In this document: positions 26,191-34,668 of the stretch, piece by piece
How positions within the stretch are numbered: the first letter of the stretch is position 1
Layout: each line of letters starts with the position of its first letter
NCBI RefSeq assembly: GCF_019857185.1
Contig: NZ_JAHWXP010000001.1
Location: 248,001 to 312,000 of the forward strand
DNA: 64,000 nucleotides
Direction: 5' to 3'
Source: Alteriqipengyuania abyssalis
Lineage (GTDB): Bacteria > Pseudomonadota > Alphaproteobacteria > Sphingomonadales > Sphingomonadaceae
Program-made: the position numbers and the translations under genes
The notes under the pieces: generated by a model
Told to the model about the DNA's origin: nothing
Databases searched by the model: none
Seen by the model: only the letters and a program-made list of their open reading frames with translations

Positions 26191-27411
26191 TCAGGGGCGC
26201 GCGGCGGGCAGGCAGCGGCCGGTCGCGGGCTGGGCGAACAGGCGGCAATCGAAGAACACCGCCTCCGGATTGCCGTTGCGCGGCGCGAGGTAGCTGAAGC
26301 GCAGCTGGCGGCGTGCCTCGTTCGATAGCGGCAGTTCGCTCGGAATCGCGCTCGCCTCGCTCCAGCCATAGACCTGGCAGAAGCGCGAGCCGGGGCACAG
26401 CGTGCGCGCCTGCGCGACGATCGCCGCAGGATTGTCGCCCGCGCCGACCAGCACGAAATGCGCGCCCGGGCCGGGGCCTTGCGGGGCTGCTGGTGCGGGT
26501 GCGGGGGAGGCGCTCGCGGAAAGCTCTGTCTTGTCCTGTCCGCCCACATCCTGTGTGGCGGTGATGCTGCGCACCGCGCGCTCGTCACCCAGCAGGTGGG
26601 GCAGCAGCGTCTCGTCGCGCACGACCGCCTGCGCGGTGCTGCGCAGCGCCATCGGATCGGGCTCACCCCCGCGATAGGTCGCGTTGAGCGCGGTCCCGGT
26701 GCCCCAGAAACCGCGCCAGCGGAAGAACAGGTGCGGGCCGACCGTGGCGATCTTGTCCAGCTTGGGGCTCCACCAGGGATAGACGTAGTTCGCGTGGTAA
26801 TGGGTCGCGATGCCGACCGTTTTGTCGACCCGCCCGCCGAGCGCTTCCTCCGCGCGCTGGCGCGCCGCGCGCCACTGGGTTTCGGGGTAGCTGCGGGGGA
26901 GCGATCCGTCGCAAGTGAAGGTGAACTGGCACCCGGTGCGCCGCTCCGCCCCCTGATAGACCACGCCGCACACCGTGTTGGCGAAGGCGGGGTGGCGCGT
27001 GCGGTTGAGGATGACCTGCATCACCGCGCGCTGGTCCGCATCGCCATAGCCCGCCTCCGCCATCGCCGCGAGCGCGAGGCAGTCGCGCGCACGCGTGCGG
27101 TCGGCGGCGCTGCCGGTGAAGCGGAAGGGCGGGGCGATCCCGGGGCCGCCATCGACGATGTCGACCGCAGCATTCTGCGCCTGCGCATCGTCGGGCGCGA
27201 GCTGCGATTTCAGCGTGTCCGCCTCCTCGCCACTGGCGGGAAGTGCTTGCACGCTCTCGAGCGGCGGAGCGTCTGCTTGTGCGATCGCATGCGGCGGCTC
27301 AGCCGAGGGCGCACCTGCCAGCGCCAGCCCGGCGAAGGTCGCCAGCAACACCGCCAGCACGCCGACCAGCGGAACGTTCTCCCGAAACCAGGTCGATCGC
27401 ACGAAATCCAT
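26191..27411 (-). CDS. SleB-like cell wall hydrolase (Hydrolase_2), membrane anchored
   Basis: A 406-residue protein with an N-terminal hydrophobic anchor at about 14-33, a low-complexity Ala/Pro linker, and a SleB/cortex-lytic-enzyme domain at about 108-245. The catalytic glutamate is expected in AAMAEAGYGD (E119), followed by VMQVILNRTRHPAFANTVCGVVYQ. The C-terminal region after an Ala/Pro linker (about 300-406) has four cysteines and no recognised fold. It probably cleaves peptidoglycan in the periplasm. Its unusual C-terminal extension distinguishes it from minimal SleB proteins of about 200 residues. Confidence 0.85.
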   Translation of the reverse strand: MDFVRSTWFRENVPLVGVLAVLLATFAGLALAGAPSAEPPHAIAQADAPPLESVQALPASGEEADTLKSQLAPDDAQAQNAAVDIVDGGPGIAPPFRFTGSAADRTRARDCLALAAMAEAGYGDADQRAVMQVILNRTRHPAFANTVCGVVYQGAERRTGCQFTFTCDGSLPRSYPETQWRAARQRAEEALGGRVDKTVGIATHYHANYVYPWWSPKLDKIATVGPHLFFRWRGFWGTGTALNATYRGGEPDPMALRSTAQAVVRDETLLPHLLGDERAVRSITATQDVGGQDKTELSASASPAPAPAAPQGPGPGAHFVLVGAGDNPAAIVAQARTLCPGSRFCQVYGWSEASAIPSELPLSNEARRQLRFSYLAPRNGNPEAVFFDCRLFAQPATGRCLPAARP

Positions 27412-27502
27412 CGCGCCTATTTAGAGCCTGCGGGCGGCAATTCCATTGCTGTTCGTGCCAACATGCGAGTGGCTTCGACGAACTTCGCTGCCCGACGCGC
27501 GC

Positions 27503-28303
27503 CTAGCTGTGCGCAGGCCGGTCCCGGTGCTTCTGCAAGGTGCCTGCCACTTGGCCGAGCGCCGCACCGACCTTTTCGGGAAACTCGCCCGGAGCGAAAT
27601 CGACCGTGGTGTTGTGCGCGGTGGCGACGCGGCGGGCATCCGCCCAGTCCTGCGCCATGCCGATCGCCCATTCGCGGAAGGCGTCTGCGGCGTAGGGGTT
27701 GGGCTCCAGCGCCTTGGCCAGCGTCGGGTGGAACGCCAGCTTGCCGGTAAATGGCAGCAGCGAGAGCGGGAAGGGCGCCTTGATGCACGACAGCGTGTCG
27801 TCGACGAAGATCGTCTTGCTGGGGCGGTGGTAGGCCAGCACCGAGGAGAAATGCACGTTCTCGTCCTCGCACACCATCTGCACGCCTTCGGGGACGGAGA
27901 AGGTCAGCGCATCGCCGAACAGCCCGTCGAGCGCGCCCGCCTCGCAGAAGTCGCTCTCCCACTGGAGCTGGGGAAACTTCTCGTGATGGCGGCGCGTGCC
28001 GTAGAGCTTCGCGTGCGGATAGGTCTTCGCCATCCACTCGATATGCAGCGTGTGGAAGGGGTGAACGTTGATGATTGCGGCGACCTTCTTGCCGCCATCG
28101 GTCAGCGCGTCGACCTTGGCCTTCAGGTCATCGTCCAGCGTATAGCTGTCGAGGAAGACGAAGCGCCCGTCGGGCAGCTCGACCAGCGCGCAATGCGTGC
28201 CGAGGTCGACCACGCCGCCCAGCTTGAACGATCCGCGGATGTGATGGAAACCGTCGCCGAAATCGGTGAGGGTTCCGGGCTTCACTTTTGTTATCTCTGC
28301 CAT
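27503..28303 (-). CDS. MBL-fold-like hypothetical protein
   Basis: A 266-residue cytoplasmic protein with the outline of a metallo-beta-lactamase fold: a strand pair 'CALVELPDGRFVFLDSY', then INVHPFHTLHIEWM where MBL enzymes carry HxHxDH. Here the histidines are spaced as H81, H84, H87, and the aspartate of the standard motif is absent, so metal binding and hydrolase activity are doubtful. Later 'VHFSSVLAYHRPSKTIFVDDTL' resembles the typical second metal region. The start at 28303 (MAEITKV) is chosen although its ribosome site is weak. Function unknown. Confidence 0.7.
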   Translation of the reverse strand: MAEITKVKPGTLTDFGDGFHHIRGSFKLGGVVDLGTHCALVELPDGRFVFLDSYTLDDDLKAKVDALTDGGKKVAAIINVHPFHTLHIEWMAKTYPHAKLYGTRRHHEKFPQLQWESDFCEAGALDGLFGDALTFSVPEGVQMVCEDENVHFSSVLAYHRPSKTIFVDDTLSCIKAPFPLSLLPFTGKLAFHPTLAKALEPNPYAADAFREWAIGMAQDWADARRVATAHNTTVDFAPGEFPEKVGAALGQVAGTLQKHRDRPAHS

Positions 28304-28359
28304 GATGGCCAAGCGATCAAAGAGCCGCTCGGTTCCGCAGTGCAGCAATTAGCCCGCGG

Positions 28360-29583
28360 CTATGCCGCCTGCCGCAGCTCCAGCTCCAGCCGGTCCCAGA
28401 TCTCGGCCAGGGCATCGACCAGCTCGCGCATCATTTCCTCGGTGTGCGCGGGGCCGGGGGTGAAGCGCAGGCGCTCCGTTCCGCGGGGCACGGTGGGGAA
28501 ATTGATCGGCTGGACGTAGACGCCGTATTCGGCGAGCAGGATGTCGCTGATCCGCTTTGCCTTGACCGGATCGCCGACCATCAGCGGCACGATGTGCGTG
28601 GTGGAATCCATTACCGGCAGGCCCGCATCGCGCATGATCTGCTTGAGCATGGCGGCGGCCGCCTGCTGCGCGTCGCGTTCCTCGCTGCTGGCCTTGAGGT
28701 GCTTGACCGAGGCGAGCACGCCCGCGACCAGCACTGGCGAAAGCGAGGTGGTGAAGATGAAGCCCGGGGCGTAGCTGCGGATGCAGTCGACGATGCGCTT
28801 GTCCGCCGCGATATAGCCGCCCATCACGCCGAACGCCTTGCCCAGCGTGCCTTCGAGAATGTCGATCCGGTGTGCGGCCTCGTCGCGCTCTGAAATCCCG
28901 CCGCCGCGCGCGCCATACATGCCGACCGCGTGGACTTCGTCGCAATAGGTCAGCGCGTTGTACTTTTCCGCCAGGTCGCAGATCGCGTGCAGCGGGGCGA
29001 CGTCGCCATCCATCGAATAGACGCTTTCGAAGGCGATCACCTTGGGCACGTCGGGATCTTCGGCGGCCAGCAGCTCCTCGAGATGTTCGAGGTCGTTGTG
29101 CCGGAACACGCGCTTGGCGCAGCCCGAATTGCGGATGCCCGCGATCATGCTGGCGTGGTTGAGCGCGTCGGAAAAGATCACGCAGCCGGGCAGCAGCTTG
29201 GCCAGCGTGGAGAGCGTTGCGTCGTTGGAGACGTAGCCGCTGGTGAAGATCAGCGCCGCTTCTTTGCCGTGCAGGTCGGCGAGTTCCGCCTCCAGCTCGA
29301 TATGGTAGTGCGTGTTGCCGCCGATATTGCGCGTGCCGCCCGAACCCGCGCCGACATCGTGCAGCGCCTGCTCCATCGCTTCGGTCACCTTGGGATGCTG
29401 GCCCATCGCGAGATAGTCGTTGGAGCACCACACGGTGATCGGCTTCGGGCCGTTATGGCCATGGAAGCAGCGCGCATTGGGGTAGGCACCCTTGTTGCGC
29501 AGGATATCGATGAAGACCCGATACCGGCCCTCTTCGTGCAGGCGATCGATCGCCTTGTCGAATATATGGCTGTAGTTCGTCAC
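28360..29583 (-). CDS. hemA: 5-aminolevulinate synthase
   Basis: PLP enzyme that condenses glycine and succinyl-CoA to 5-aminolevulinate, the first step of haem synthesis by the C4 (Shemin) route of alphaproteobacteria. The 407-residue protein begins [15 protein letters not shown] when the GTG at 29583 is used, which matches the family; a TTG at 29607 would add eight residues. The PLP lysine lies in GTLGKAFGV (K249), with '[11 protein letters not shown]' and '[10 protein letters not shown]' also typical. A palindrome at 29630-29650 lies just upstream. Succinyl-CoA, its substrate, is also the product of the methylmalonyl-CoA mutase module in this window. Confidence 0.95.
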   Translation of the reverse strand: MTNYSHIFDKAIDRLHEEGRYRVFIDILRNKGAYPNARCFHGHNGPKPITVWCSNDYLAMGQHPKVTEAMEQALHDVGAGSGGTRNIGGNTHYHIELEAELADLHGKEAALIFTSGYVSNDATLSTLAKLLPGCVIFSDALNHASMIAGIRNSGCAKRVFRHNDLEHLEELLAAEDPDVPKVIAFESVYSMDGDVAPLHAICDLAEKYNALTYCDEVHAVGMYGARGGGISERDEAAHRIDILEGTLGKAFGVMGGYIAADKRIVDCIRSYAPGFIFTTSLSPVLVAGVLASVKHLKASSEERDAQQAAAAMLKQIMRDAGLPVMDSTTHIVPLMVGDPVKAKRISDILLAEYGVYVQPINFPTVPRGTERLRFTPGPAHTEEMMRELVDALAEIWDRLELELRQAA

Positions 29584-29629
29584 GGTGGGGCACCGTTTAA
29601 AGGTCAAAAACGGCAGTTTCCAGCGTGAT

Positions 29630-29650
29630 CTTTGCGAGTGATTCGCAAAG
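29630..29650. promoter_or_regulatory. Perfect palindrome between murI and hemA
   Basis: CTTTGCGA (29630-29637) and TCGCAAAG (29643-29650) form an 8-bp perfect inverted repeat around a five-base centre. It sits about 50 bases upstream of the hemA start and 19 bases after the murI stop on the same strand. It may be an operator for hemA or a terminator for murI; no T-run follows on the minus strand, which favours an operator. Confidence 0.5.
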
Positions 29651-29668
29651 GCGGAGGATATATTGCAA

Positions 29669-30463
29669 TCAGAATTGCGTTGCGTGCATCAGCCCGTGAC
29701 GCTCGAGCATGGGGGTGAGGGGGGTCAGGCTGTCCGCGCTGCCCGTCGCCACCGCGAAATCGATGCCCTCGCGGGCGAAATCCTGCCCCTGCGTCAGCGA
29801 GGCGATCCGCCGGGCGATCCCTTGCGCGCCGTCGACCAGCTTGATGTCCTGCCCGAACACCGCCCGCAGCTCGTCGGCCAGCAGCGGGAAGTGCGTGCAG
29901 GCGAGCACCAGCGTATCGAGGTCTTGCGCCTGCGGATCGTCGCGCAGGCCAGCGACCGCTTCCGCCACCGCACCATCGGCCAGTGTCTCGCCGCGCATCT
30001 TCGCTTCGGCCAGCGGGACCAGCGCATCTGATGCGTGGCGGATCAGGCGCTTGTCGGCGGCGAACTCCGCCTCCAGCCGGTCGACATAGGGCTGGCGCAC
30101 GGTCGCCCCGGTGCCGAGCAGGCCGATCACGCCGGTTTGCGTCGCCAGCGCGGCGGGCTTGATCGCGGGGACGGTGCCGACGATCGGCACCTCCAGCACG
30201 TCGCGCACCATCGACAGCGCGATGGTGCTGGCGGTGTTGCACGCGATGCAGATCAGGCGCGGCTGATAGCGCTCCGCCATCCGGCCGAGCAGGCCGCACA
30301 CGCGCGCGGCGACCTCGGCCTCGCTCTTGGTGCCGTAGGGAAGGCCGGCGAAATCGGCGGCGTAGATCACCGGCGCCTGCGGCAGGGTTTTGCGTAGCTC
30401 GGCCAGGATCGTCAGCCCACCGACGCCGGAATCGAAAATCAGGATGGGGGCGGCGGGGTTCAT
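29669..30463 (-). CDS. murI: Glutamate racemase
   Basis: Converts L-glutamate to D-glutamate for peptidoglycan. The 264-residue protein shows [11 protein letters not shown] at the N-terminus and the two catalytic cysteines in CNTAST (C75) and LACTHFPLL (C189). Length is typical. It lies between the LuxR/EF-hand gene and hemA on the same strand. Confidence 0.95.
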   Translation of the reverse strand: MNPAAPILIFDSGVGGLTILAELRKTLPQAPVIYAADFAGLPYGTKSEAEVAARVCGLLGRMAERYQPRLICIACNTASTIALSMVRDVLEVPIVGTVPAIKPAALATQTGVIGLLGTGATVRQPYVDRLEAEFAADKRLIRHASDALVPLAEAKMRGETLADGAVAEAVAGLRDDPQAQDLDTLVLACTHFPLLADELRAVFGQDIKLVDGAQGIARRIASLTQGQDFAREGIDFAVATGSADSLTPLTPMLERHGLMHATQF

Positions 30464-30497
30464 GCGCTGGATCGCATGGCCCCGCGCGCCCTCTTGG

Positions 30498-31271
30498 TCA
30501 ATTCTCCGAAGGTTTCTGGACCTTCAGCACGGTGGAGATCTCGATGCCGAGTTCCGCCAGGCGCGCCCGGCTCCAGCTGGTATATTCGCGAAAGGAAATG
30601 CGTCCGTCTTTGTCAGTGTCTGCAGCGTCGTAGAATTCGGCAAGCTGCACCGGATCGCTCGCATCGCCCAAGGTCGCTGTGCCAGTCAGCATCTCGCCCT
30701 GCTCGGCATCGGTGAAAACGGCTGCATCCGTCGTGCTCTCTCCGCCATCGGACATCGTGTCCCGGTCCTCGAAGACGAGGGTGACGAACGGCGACTCGGG
30801 CTTTTCCAGAAAGCCACTGCCGTTCTTGTCGAGCTCGTCGAAAATCTTCTCCGAGTTGCCGTTCAGCTCGATCTCGCGGGTCTGATCCACGGTTTCTGGA
30901 GCGGGGGTGGTCGGGGCGAGGGCGAGCGCGGCTACGAGTGTGACAAACATGGCAATAGCTCCAAAAACAATGGTTGGGAGTTGCCTCGATTTGCGCGTGA
31001 CGGGCGGCGGAGGAAGGTCCGGTGAGCCGGTTACGGGCCGGTCGTACCCTTCGGCACGGGCCAGAACGCGCGCCGCTTCCAGCGATGTCGCCACGTTCAG
31101 CTTGGTGCGCGCCATTTTCAGGCGTTTCTCGACGGCATGATGCGAGACATCGAGTTGCAGTGCGATTTCCTTGGCCGTCTTGTGTTCGAGCCAGAGCCAC
31201 AGGCACTCGCGCTCCTTTTCGGTCAGCCGCTCAATGGCGGAAGTCGGGATGGAGGGCTGATCGGCTGGCAT
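30498..31271 (-). CDS. Transmembrane LuxR-type regulator with two EF-hands
   Basis: A 257-residue protein with an unusual order of parts. Residues about 13-70 are a LuxR/GerE helix-turn-helix (LTEKERECLWLW, 'TAKEIALQLDVSHHAVEKRLKMART'). A proline-rich linker and one hydrophobic segment at about 98-120 follow. The C-terminal part carries two EF-hand loops: D148-K-N-G-S-G (ending E159) and the canonical D218-T-D-K-D-G (ending E229). The layout suggests a cytoplasmic DNA-binding domain, a membrane anchor and a periplasmic calcium-binding domain, as in ToxR-like one-component sensors. The ATG at 31271 is chosen; frame extension upstream crosses the divergent plsY gene. Targets are unknown. Confidence 0.82.
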   Translation of the reverse strand: MPADQPSIPTSAIERLTEKERECLWLWLEHKTAKEIALQLDVSHHAVEKRLKMARTKLNVATSLEAARVLARAEGYDRPVTGSPDLPPPPVTRKSRQLPTIVFGAIAMFVTLVAALALAPTTPAPETVDQTREIELNGNSEKIFDELDKNGSGFLEKPESPFVTLVFEDRDTMSDGGESTTDAAVFTDAEQGEMLTGTATLGDASDPVQLAEFYDAADTDKDGRISFREYTSWSRARLAELGIEISTVLKVQKPSEN

Positions 31272-31394
31272 CGGGCGAAGGATTGCCGCTGGAGATGCTC
31301 GGGGCAAGGTACGGTCGGCTGGTACCGCCGAATTTATCCGGTGTGGTTGCGGTGTGGGCTTCGACAAGCGGCGCCGACGGGCTATGGAACCGGC
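31272..31394. promoter_or_regulatory. Divergent region between LuxR/EF-hand gene and plsY
   Basis: A 123-base gap that must hold promoters for both divergent genes. No clear operator palindrome or -35/-10 pair was seen. Confidence 0.35.
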
Positions 31395-32006
31395 ATGGAC
31401 GTTTTGCTCGCTGCCGCGCTCGGCTACCTCCTCGGTTCGATTCCCTTCGGCTACCTGCTCACCCGCGCGGCGGGGCTGGGCGATGTGCGCGCGCAGGGCA
31501 GCGGCAATATCGGTGCGACGAACGTGCTGCGCACCGGCAGCAAGAAGCTGGCGGCGGCGACGCTGCTGCTCGATCTGGCCAAGGGCCTCGCCCCGGTACT
31601 GATCGCCCGCGCGCTGTTCGACCAGCCCGATGCGATGCCGCAGGCGGCGTACGGCCCGGTGCCTGTCGCCGCGCTGTTCGCGGTCATCGGCCACTGCTTC
31701 CCCGTCTGGCTCGGCTTCAAGGGCGGGAAGGGCGTGGCGACCAATGCGGGCGTGTGCTTCGGCCTCGCCTGGCCGCTGGGGCTGACCTACGCGCTGGTCT
31801 GGATCGGCGTGCTCGCGACCTTGCGGATCAGCTCGCTCGCCGGGATGAGCGCGGTGGTCTGCGCCGCGATCGCCGCCGCGCTGCTGGGATACACTCCGTT
31901 CGTGCCGGTGCTGGTGCTGATCGCGCTGCTGGTGATCTGGCTCCACCGCGCAAACATCGCGCGGCTTGCCAAGGGTGAGGAACCCAAGGTCGGCGCCAAG
32001 AAATGA
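31395..32006 (+). CDS. plsY: Glycerol-3-phosphate acyltransferase PlsY
   Basis: Inner-membrane enzyme that acylates glycerol-3-phosphate from acyl-phosphate, starting phospholipid synthesis. The 203-residue protein has five hydrophobic segments and the PlsY motifs SGNIGATNVLRT, FKGGKGVAT and LHRANIARL. Its stop overlaps the dprA start (ATGA), so the two are co-translated, a common order in this group. Confidence 0.95.
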   Translation: MDVLLAAALGYLLGSIPFGYLLTRAAGLGDVRAQGSGNIGATNVLRTGSKKLAAATLLLDLAKGLAPVLIARALFDQPDAMPQAAYGPVPVAALFAVIGHCFPVWLGFKGGKGVATNAGVCFGLAWPLGLTYALVWIGVLATLRISSLAGMSAVVCAAIAAALLGYTPFVPVLVLIALLVIWLHRANIARLAKGEEPKVGAKK

Positions 32007-33094
32007 GCGCGCTGTCGCAGGCAGAAGCGTTCGCGCGCATCCGCCTGCTGCGCAGCCCCCGGATCGGCCCGGTCAGCTTCGCACAGCTGCTTGCCCGCTA
32101 TGGCAGCGGAGAGGAGGCGGTCGAGGCTCTGCCCGGCATCGCGAAGAAGGGCGGCGGGCACTATACGCTCGCGAAGCAGGACGCCGTCCGAAGCGAGATC
32201 GACGCGGTGAAGCGCCATGGCGCGCGTTATCTGTTCCACGACCAGCCCGACTATCCGCAGGCGCTCGCCGAATGCGACGGCGCGCCGCCGATCATCACCT
32301 ACAAGGGCGACCTGTCGCTGGCGAGCAAGCCCGTGGTGGCGATGGTTGGCGCGCGCAACGCGAGTGCGGCGGCGGTGAAGCTGGCGCGCGATTTTGCGCA
32401 GGCACTGTCTGCTGAAGGGTTCGTGGTCGTCTCAGGGCTCGCACGCGGGATCGACGGGGCGGCGCATGAAGGCGCGATGCCGCACACCATCGGCGTAATC
32501 GCGAGCGGGATCGAAATCGCCTATCCGCCGCAGCACGCCGAGTTGCAGGAACGTATCGCCAGTGAAGGCCTGCTGATCGCCGAGCAGCCCCCGGGCACCG
32601 AGCCGCGCGGCAGCCACTTTCCCAGTCGCAACCGGATCATCGCAGGACTGGCGCTGGGCACGCTGGTGGTGGAGGCGGCGGTGAAGTCCGGCAGCCTCAT
32701 CACCGCGCGGCTGGCGGGTGAGTACGGGCGCGAGGTGATGGCGATCCCCGGCAGCCCGCTCGACGCGCGCAGCCACGGATGCAACCACCTGATCCGTGAG
32801 GGTGCCGTCCTCGTGCAGGAGCCGTCCGACGTGGTCGAACTGCTGAGCACCTTCGACGGCGCGCCGCGCAGCACCTTCCGCGAACCTTCCGCCGCGTTCG
32901 AGGCCGTGCCTGAGGATATCGCCGAGGCCGAGCCGGCCGAGATCGCGCAGCTGCTGACCAGCGCGCCGGTTTCGGTGGACGAGCTGATCCGCCAGTCCGG
33001 CGCAGGCTCCGCCGCCGTGCAGCTTGCGCTGCTGGAGCTGGAGATCGCCGGGCGGCTGGCACGGCACGCCGGGGGCAAGGTCAGCCTTTCCTAG
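32003..33094 (+). CDS. dprA: DNA-processing protein DprA
   Basis: Single-stranded DNA-binding protein that loads RecA during natural transformation. The 363-residue protein has an N-terminal SAM-like/HhH region ('SPRIGPVSFAQLLARYG'), a Rossmann-like domain with 'GARNASAAAVKLA', 'SGLARGIDGAAHEGA', 'GTEPRGSHFPSRNRIIAGL' and a C-terminal winged helix (about 300-360, 'LLTSAPVSVDELIRQSG'). Four-base overlap with plsY. Other competence genes are not in the window. Confidence 0.94.
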   Translation: MSALSQAEAFARIRLLRSPRIGPVSFAQLLARYGSGEEAVEALPGIAKKGGGHYTLAKQDAVRSEIDAVKRHGARYLFHDQPDYPQALAECDGAPPIITYKGDLSLASKPVVAMVGARNASAAAVKLARDFAQALSAEGFVVVSGLARGIDGAAHEGAMPHTIGVIASGIEIAYPPQHAELQERIASEGLLIAEQPPGTEPRGSHFPSRNRIIAGLALGTLVVEAAVKSGSLITARLAGEYGREVMAIPGSPLDARSHGCNHLIREGAVLVQEPSDVVELLSTFDGAPRSTFREPSAAFEAVPEDIAEAEPAEIAQLLTSAPVSVDELIRQSGAGSAAVQLALLELEIAGRLARHAGGKVSLS

Positions 33095-33147
33095 CATTCC
33101 CCCTCGCGGTAAGCCCCGGGCGGAATCGGGCGAAAGGGGGCGCGCAG

Positions 33148-33891
33148 ATGGAACGGGAAGCAAACGTCAGCGGAATTTTGAGCCAGACGGTCGACGTGAT
33201 CGGTGCTGCGGGCCGTGCGGTTCTTATCTACGTGGTGGTGCTGGGACTGTTCAACGGGATCGGCGGGCTTGCGGGGCTGGCCGAGATGGACGACAATGTT
33301 TTCTCCGTCGGCATCCGCAGCGGTGTGCTGAATGCCGACACGCTCGGCCTTGCAGCGGTGCTGTATCAACTGCTCGGGCTGGTTCTCTACGTCGTCGCGG
33401 CGTTTTTCCTGCTGCGGCAGATGCTGAAGCAGATCGGACGACCGGCGCGCGGCGGGAACCTGCTGAGCTATCTTGCGATGTCGGTCCTCGCGATGATCGG
33501 GCTGATGATCGGCTTGGTGCTGCTGATCATTCCTGCGCTCATCCTGCTGGTCCGCTGGTCGGCCGCCAACGGCTTTCTGCTGAGCGGCGACAAGGGCATT
33601 ACCGGCGCGCTGGGCGCCAGCTGGGAGGCGACCGACGGGCGCGGCCTGTCGATCTTCGGCGCGGGGCTGGTCCTGTGGATCGGGCTCGCGGTGCTGAGCA
33701 GCATCGTGGTCGGCATCGTCGCAGCGACAGGCTTCACGGCGTCGGGCGGATTCTCGCCGCTCTTCGGAGTTGCGATGACCGTGTCCGGCCTGATCGAGGC
33801 ATTCAACAACGCGGCCAGCTTCGCTTTCAGCATTGCGGTGTTCCACCTCGTTGCGCCCGCCGACACCAGCGTGGCGGATGTGTTCGAGTAG
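33148..33891 (+). CDS. Polytopic membrane protein (paralogue 1)
   Basis: A 247-residue membrane protein with about five to six hydrophobic segments and no recognised catalytic motif. The central 'LLIIPALILLVRWSAANGF' followed by 'ALGASWEATDGR' and the end 'VADVFE' are shared with the next gene, so the two are tandem paralogues. The pattern resembles the 'glycerophosphodiester phosphodiesterase membrane domain'/DUF975-like families, but I would not assign a function. It lies between dprA and topA. Confidence 0.75.
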   Translation: MEREANVSGILSQTVDVIGAAGRAVLIYVVVLGLFNGIGGLAGLAEMDDNVFSVGIRSGVLNADTLGLAAVLYQLLGLVLYVVAAFFLLRQMLKQIGRPARGGNLLSYLAMSVLAMIGLMIGLVLLIIPALILLVRWSAANGFLLSGDKGITGALGASWEATDGRGLSIFGAGLVLWIGLAVLSSIVVGIVAATGFTASGGFSPLFGVAMTVSGLIEAFNNAASFAFSIAVFHLVAPADTSVADVFE

Positions 33892-33913
33892 ATCCTGTGC
33901 GGGGGGCATGAGC

Positions 33914-34576
33914 ATGGAACGCGATGCATCGTTCGGCGATCGGGTCGGCATCATCTGGAGCGAGGCGTGGCGGCTGCTGGTAGCAGTACCGGTCGATGTC
34001 GCGATCTATCTGCTCGTGACGATCATCGGGACCACGCTTGCCGACCTCTTCGCTCCCGAAGCGGGCGGAACCCTCGCGGTGAGCATCGGCGCGCTTGCCG
34101 CCGCTTACGCTGTTACTCTCAAGATCGTCAGGAAAGGCGTGGAAGGCGGCCTGCGCGGGGGTAGTGGTTTTCCGACCTATTTCGGAATTTCTTTCTTGTC
34201 CGGGATCGCCATTGCGCTGGCCCTGCTGCTGCTGATCGTGCCGGGATTGATCCTCTGGGCACGCTGGTTACCCGCCTATGGCTATGGCCTTGGGGAGGGG
34301 CGCGGAGCGACGGAAGCCCTCTCCGACAGCTGGGAGGCGACCACCGGGCATGTCGGCCCGATCATCGGTTCGATCCTGCTGCCCTTCATCATCGGCACAG
34401 GTGGGGCCCTGGCCGTCATGTTCATCGTGGAAGGGGGCGGGCCCCCGACTTGGTGGTCCTCGCTGATCGCAAACACACTGATCTACAGCTCCCAAGCGGC
34501 GGGTATAGCGATCGGTCTGGCGGTCTTCTCACTCTTGGCCCGCAGGGACAGCGGGCTGGCAGAGGTGTTCGAATAA
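33914..34576 (+). CDS. Polytopic membrane protein (paralogue 2)
   Basis: A 220-residue paralogue of the preceding gene: it begins MERDASF (compare MEREANV), keeps 'LLIVPGLILWARWLPAYG' and 'ALSDSWEATTGHVG', and ends LAEVFE. Four to five membrane segments. An ATG at 33908, two codons upstream, is an alternative start; 33914 is chosen by match to the paralogue. The gap between the two genes is only 22 bases, so they form one transcription unit. Confidence 0.72.
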   Translation: MERDASFGDRVGIIWSEAWRLLVAVPVDVAIYLLVTIIGTTLADLFAPEAGGTLAVSIGALAAAYAVTLKIVRKGVEGGLRGGSGFPTYFGISFLSGIAIALALLLLIVPGLILWARWLPAYGYGLGEGRGATEALSDSWEATTGHVGPIIGSILLPFIIGTGGALAVMFIVEGGGPPTWWSSLIANTLIYSSQAAGIAIGLAVFSLLARRDSGLAEVFE

Positions 34577-34668
34577 ATCACGCCGGTCCGAGCGATCCCG
34601 CTTGACGAACCGCTCTCCCGATTCCCACTCTCGCGCGTACGTACACGTGAAGGAACGCCCCCACTCTT

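Noticed and set aside
25416-26666. Longer nitroreductase start with about 180 extra N-terminal residues
   Set aside because: The extension overlaps the SleB gene on the same strand, is Arg/Pro-rich, and a GTG with a good ribosome site exists at 26114.
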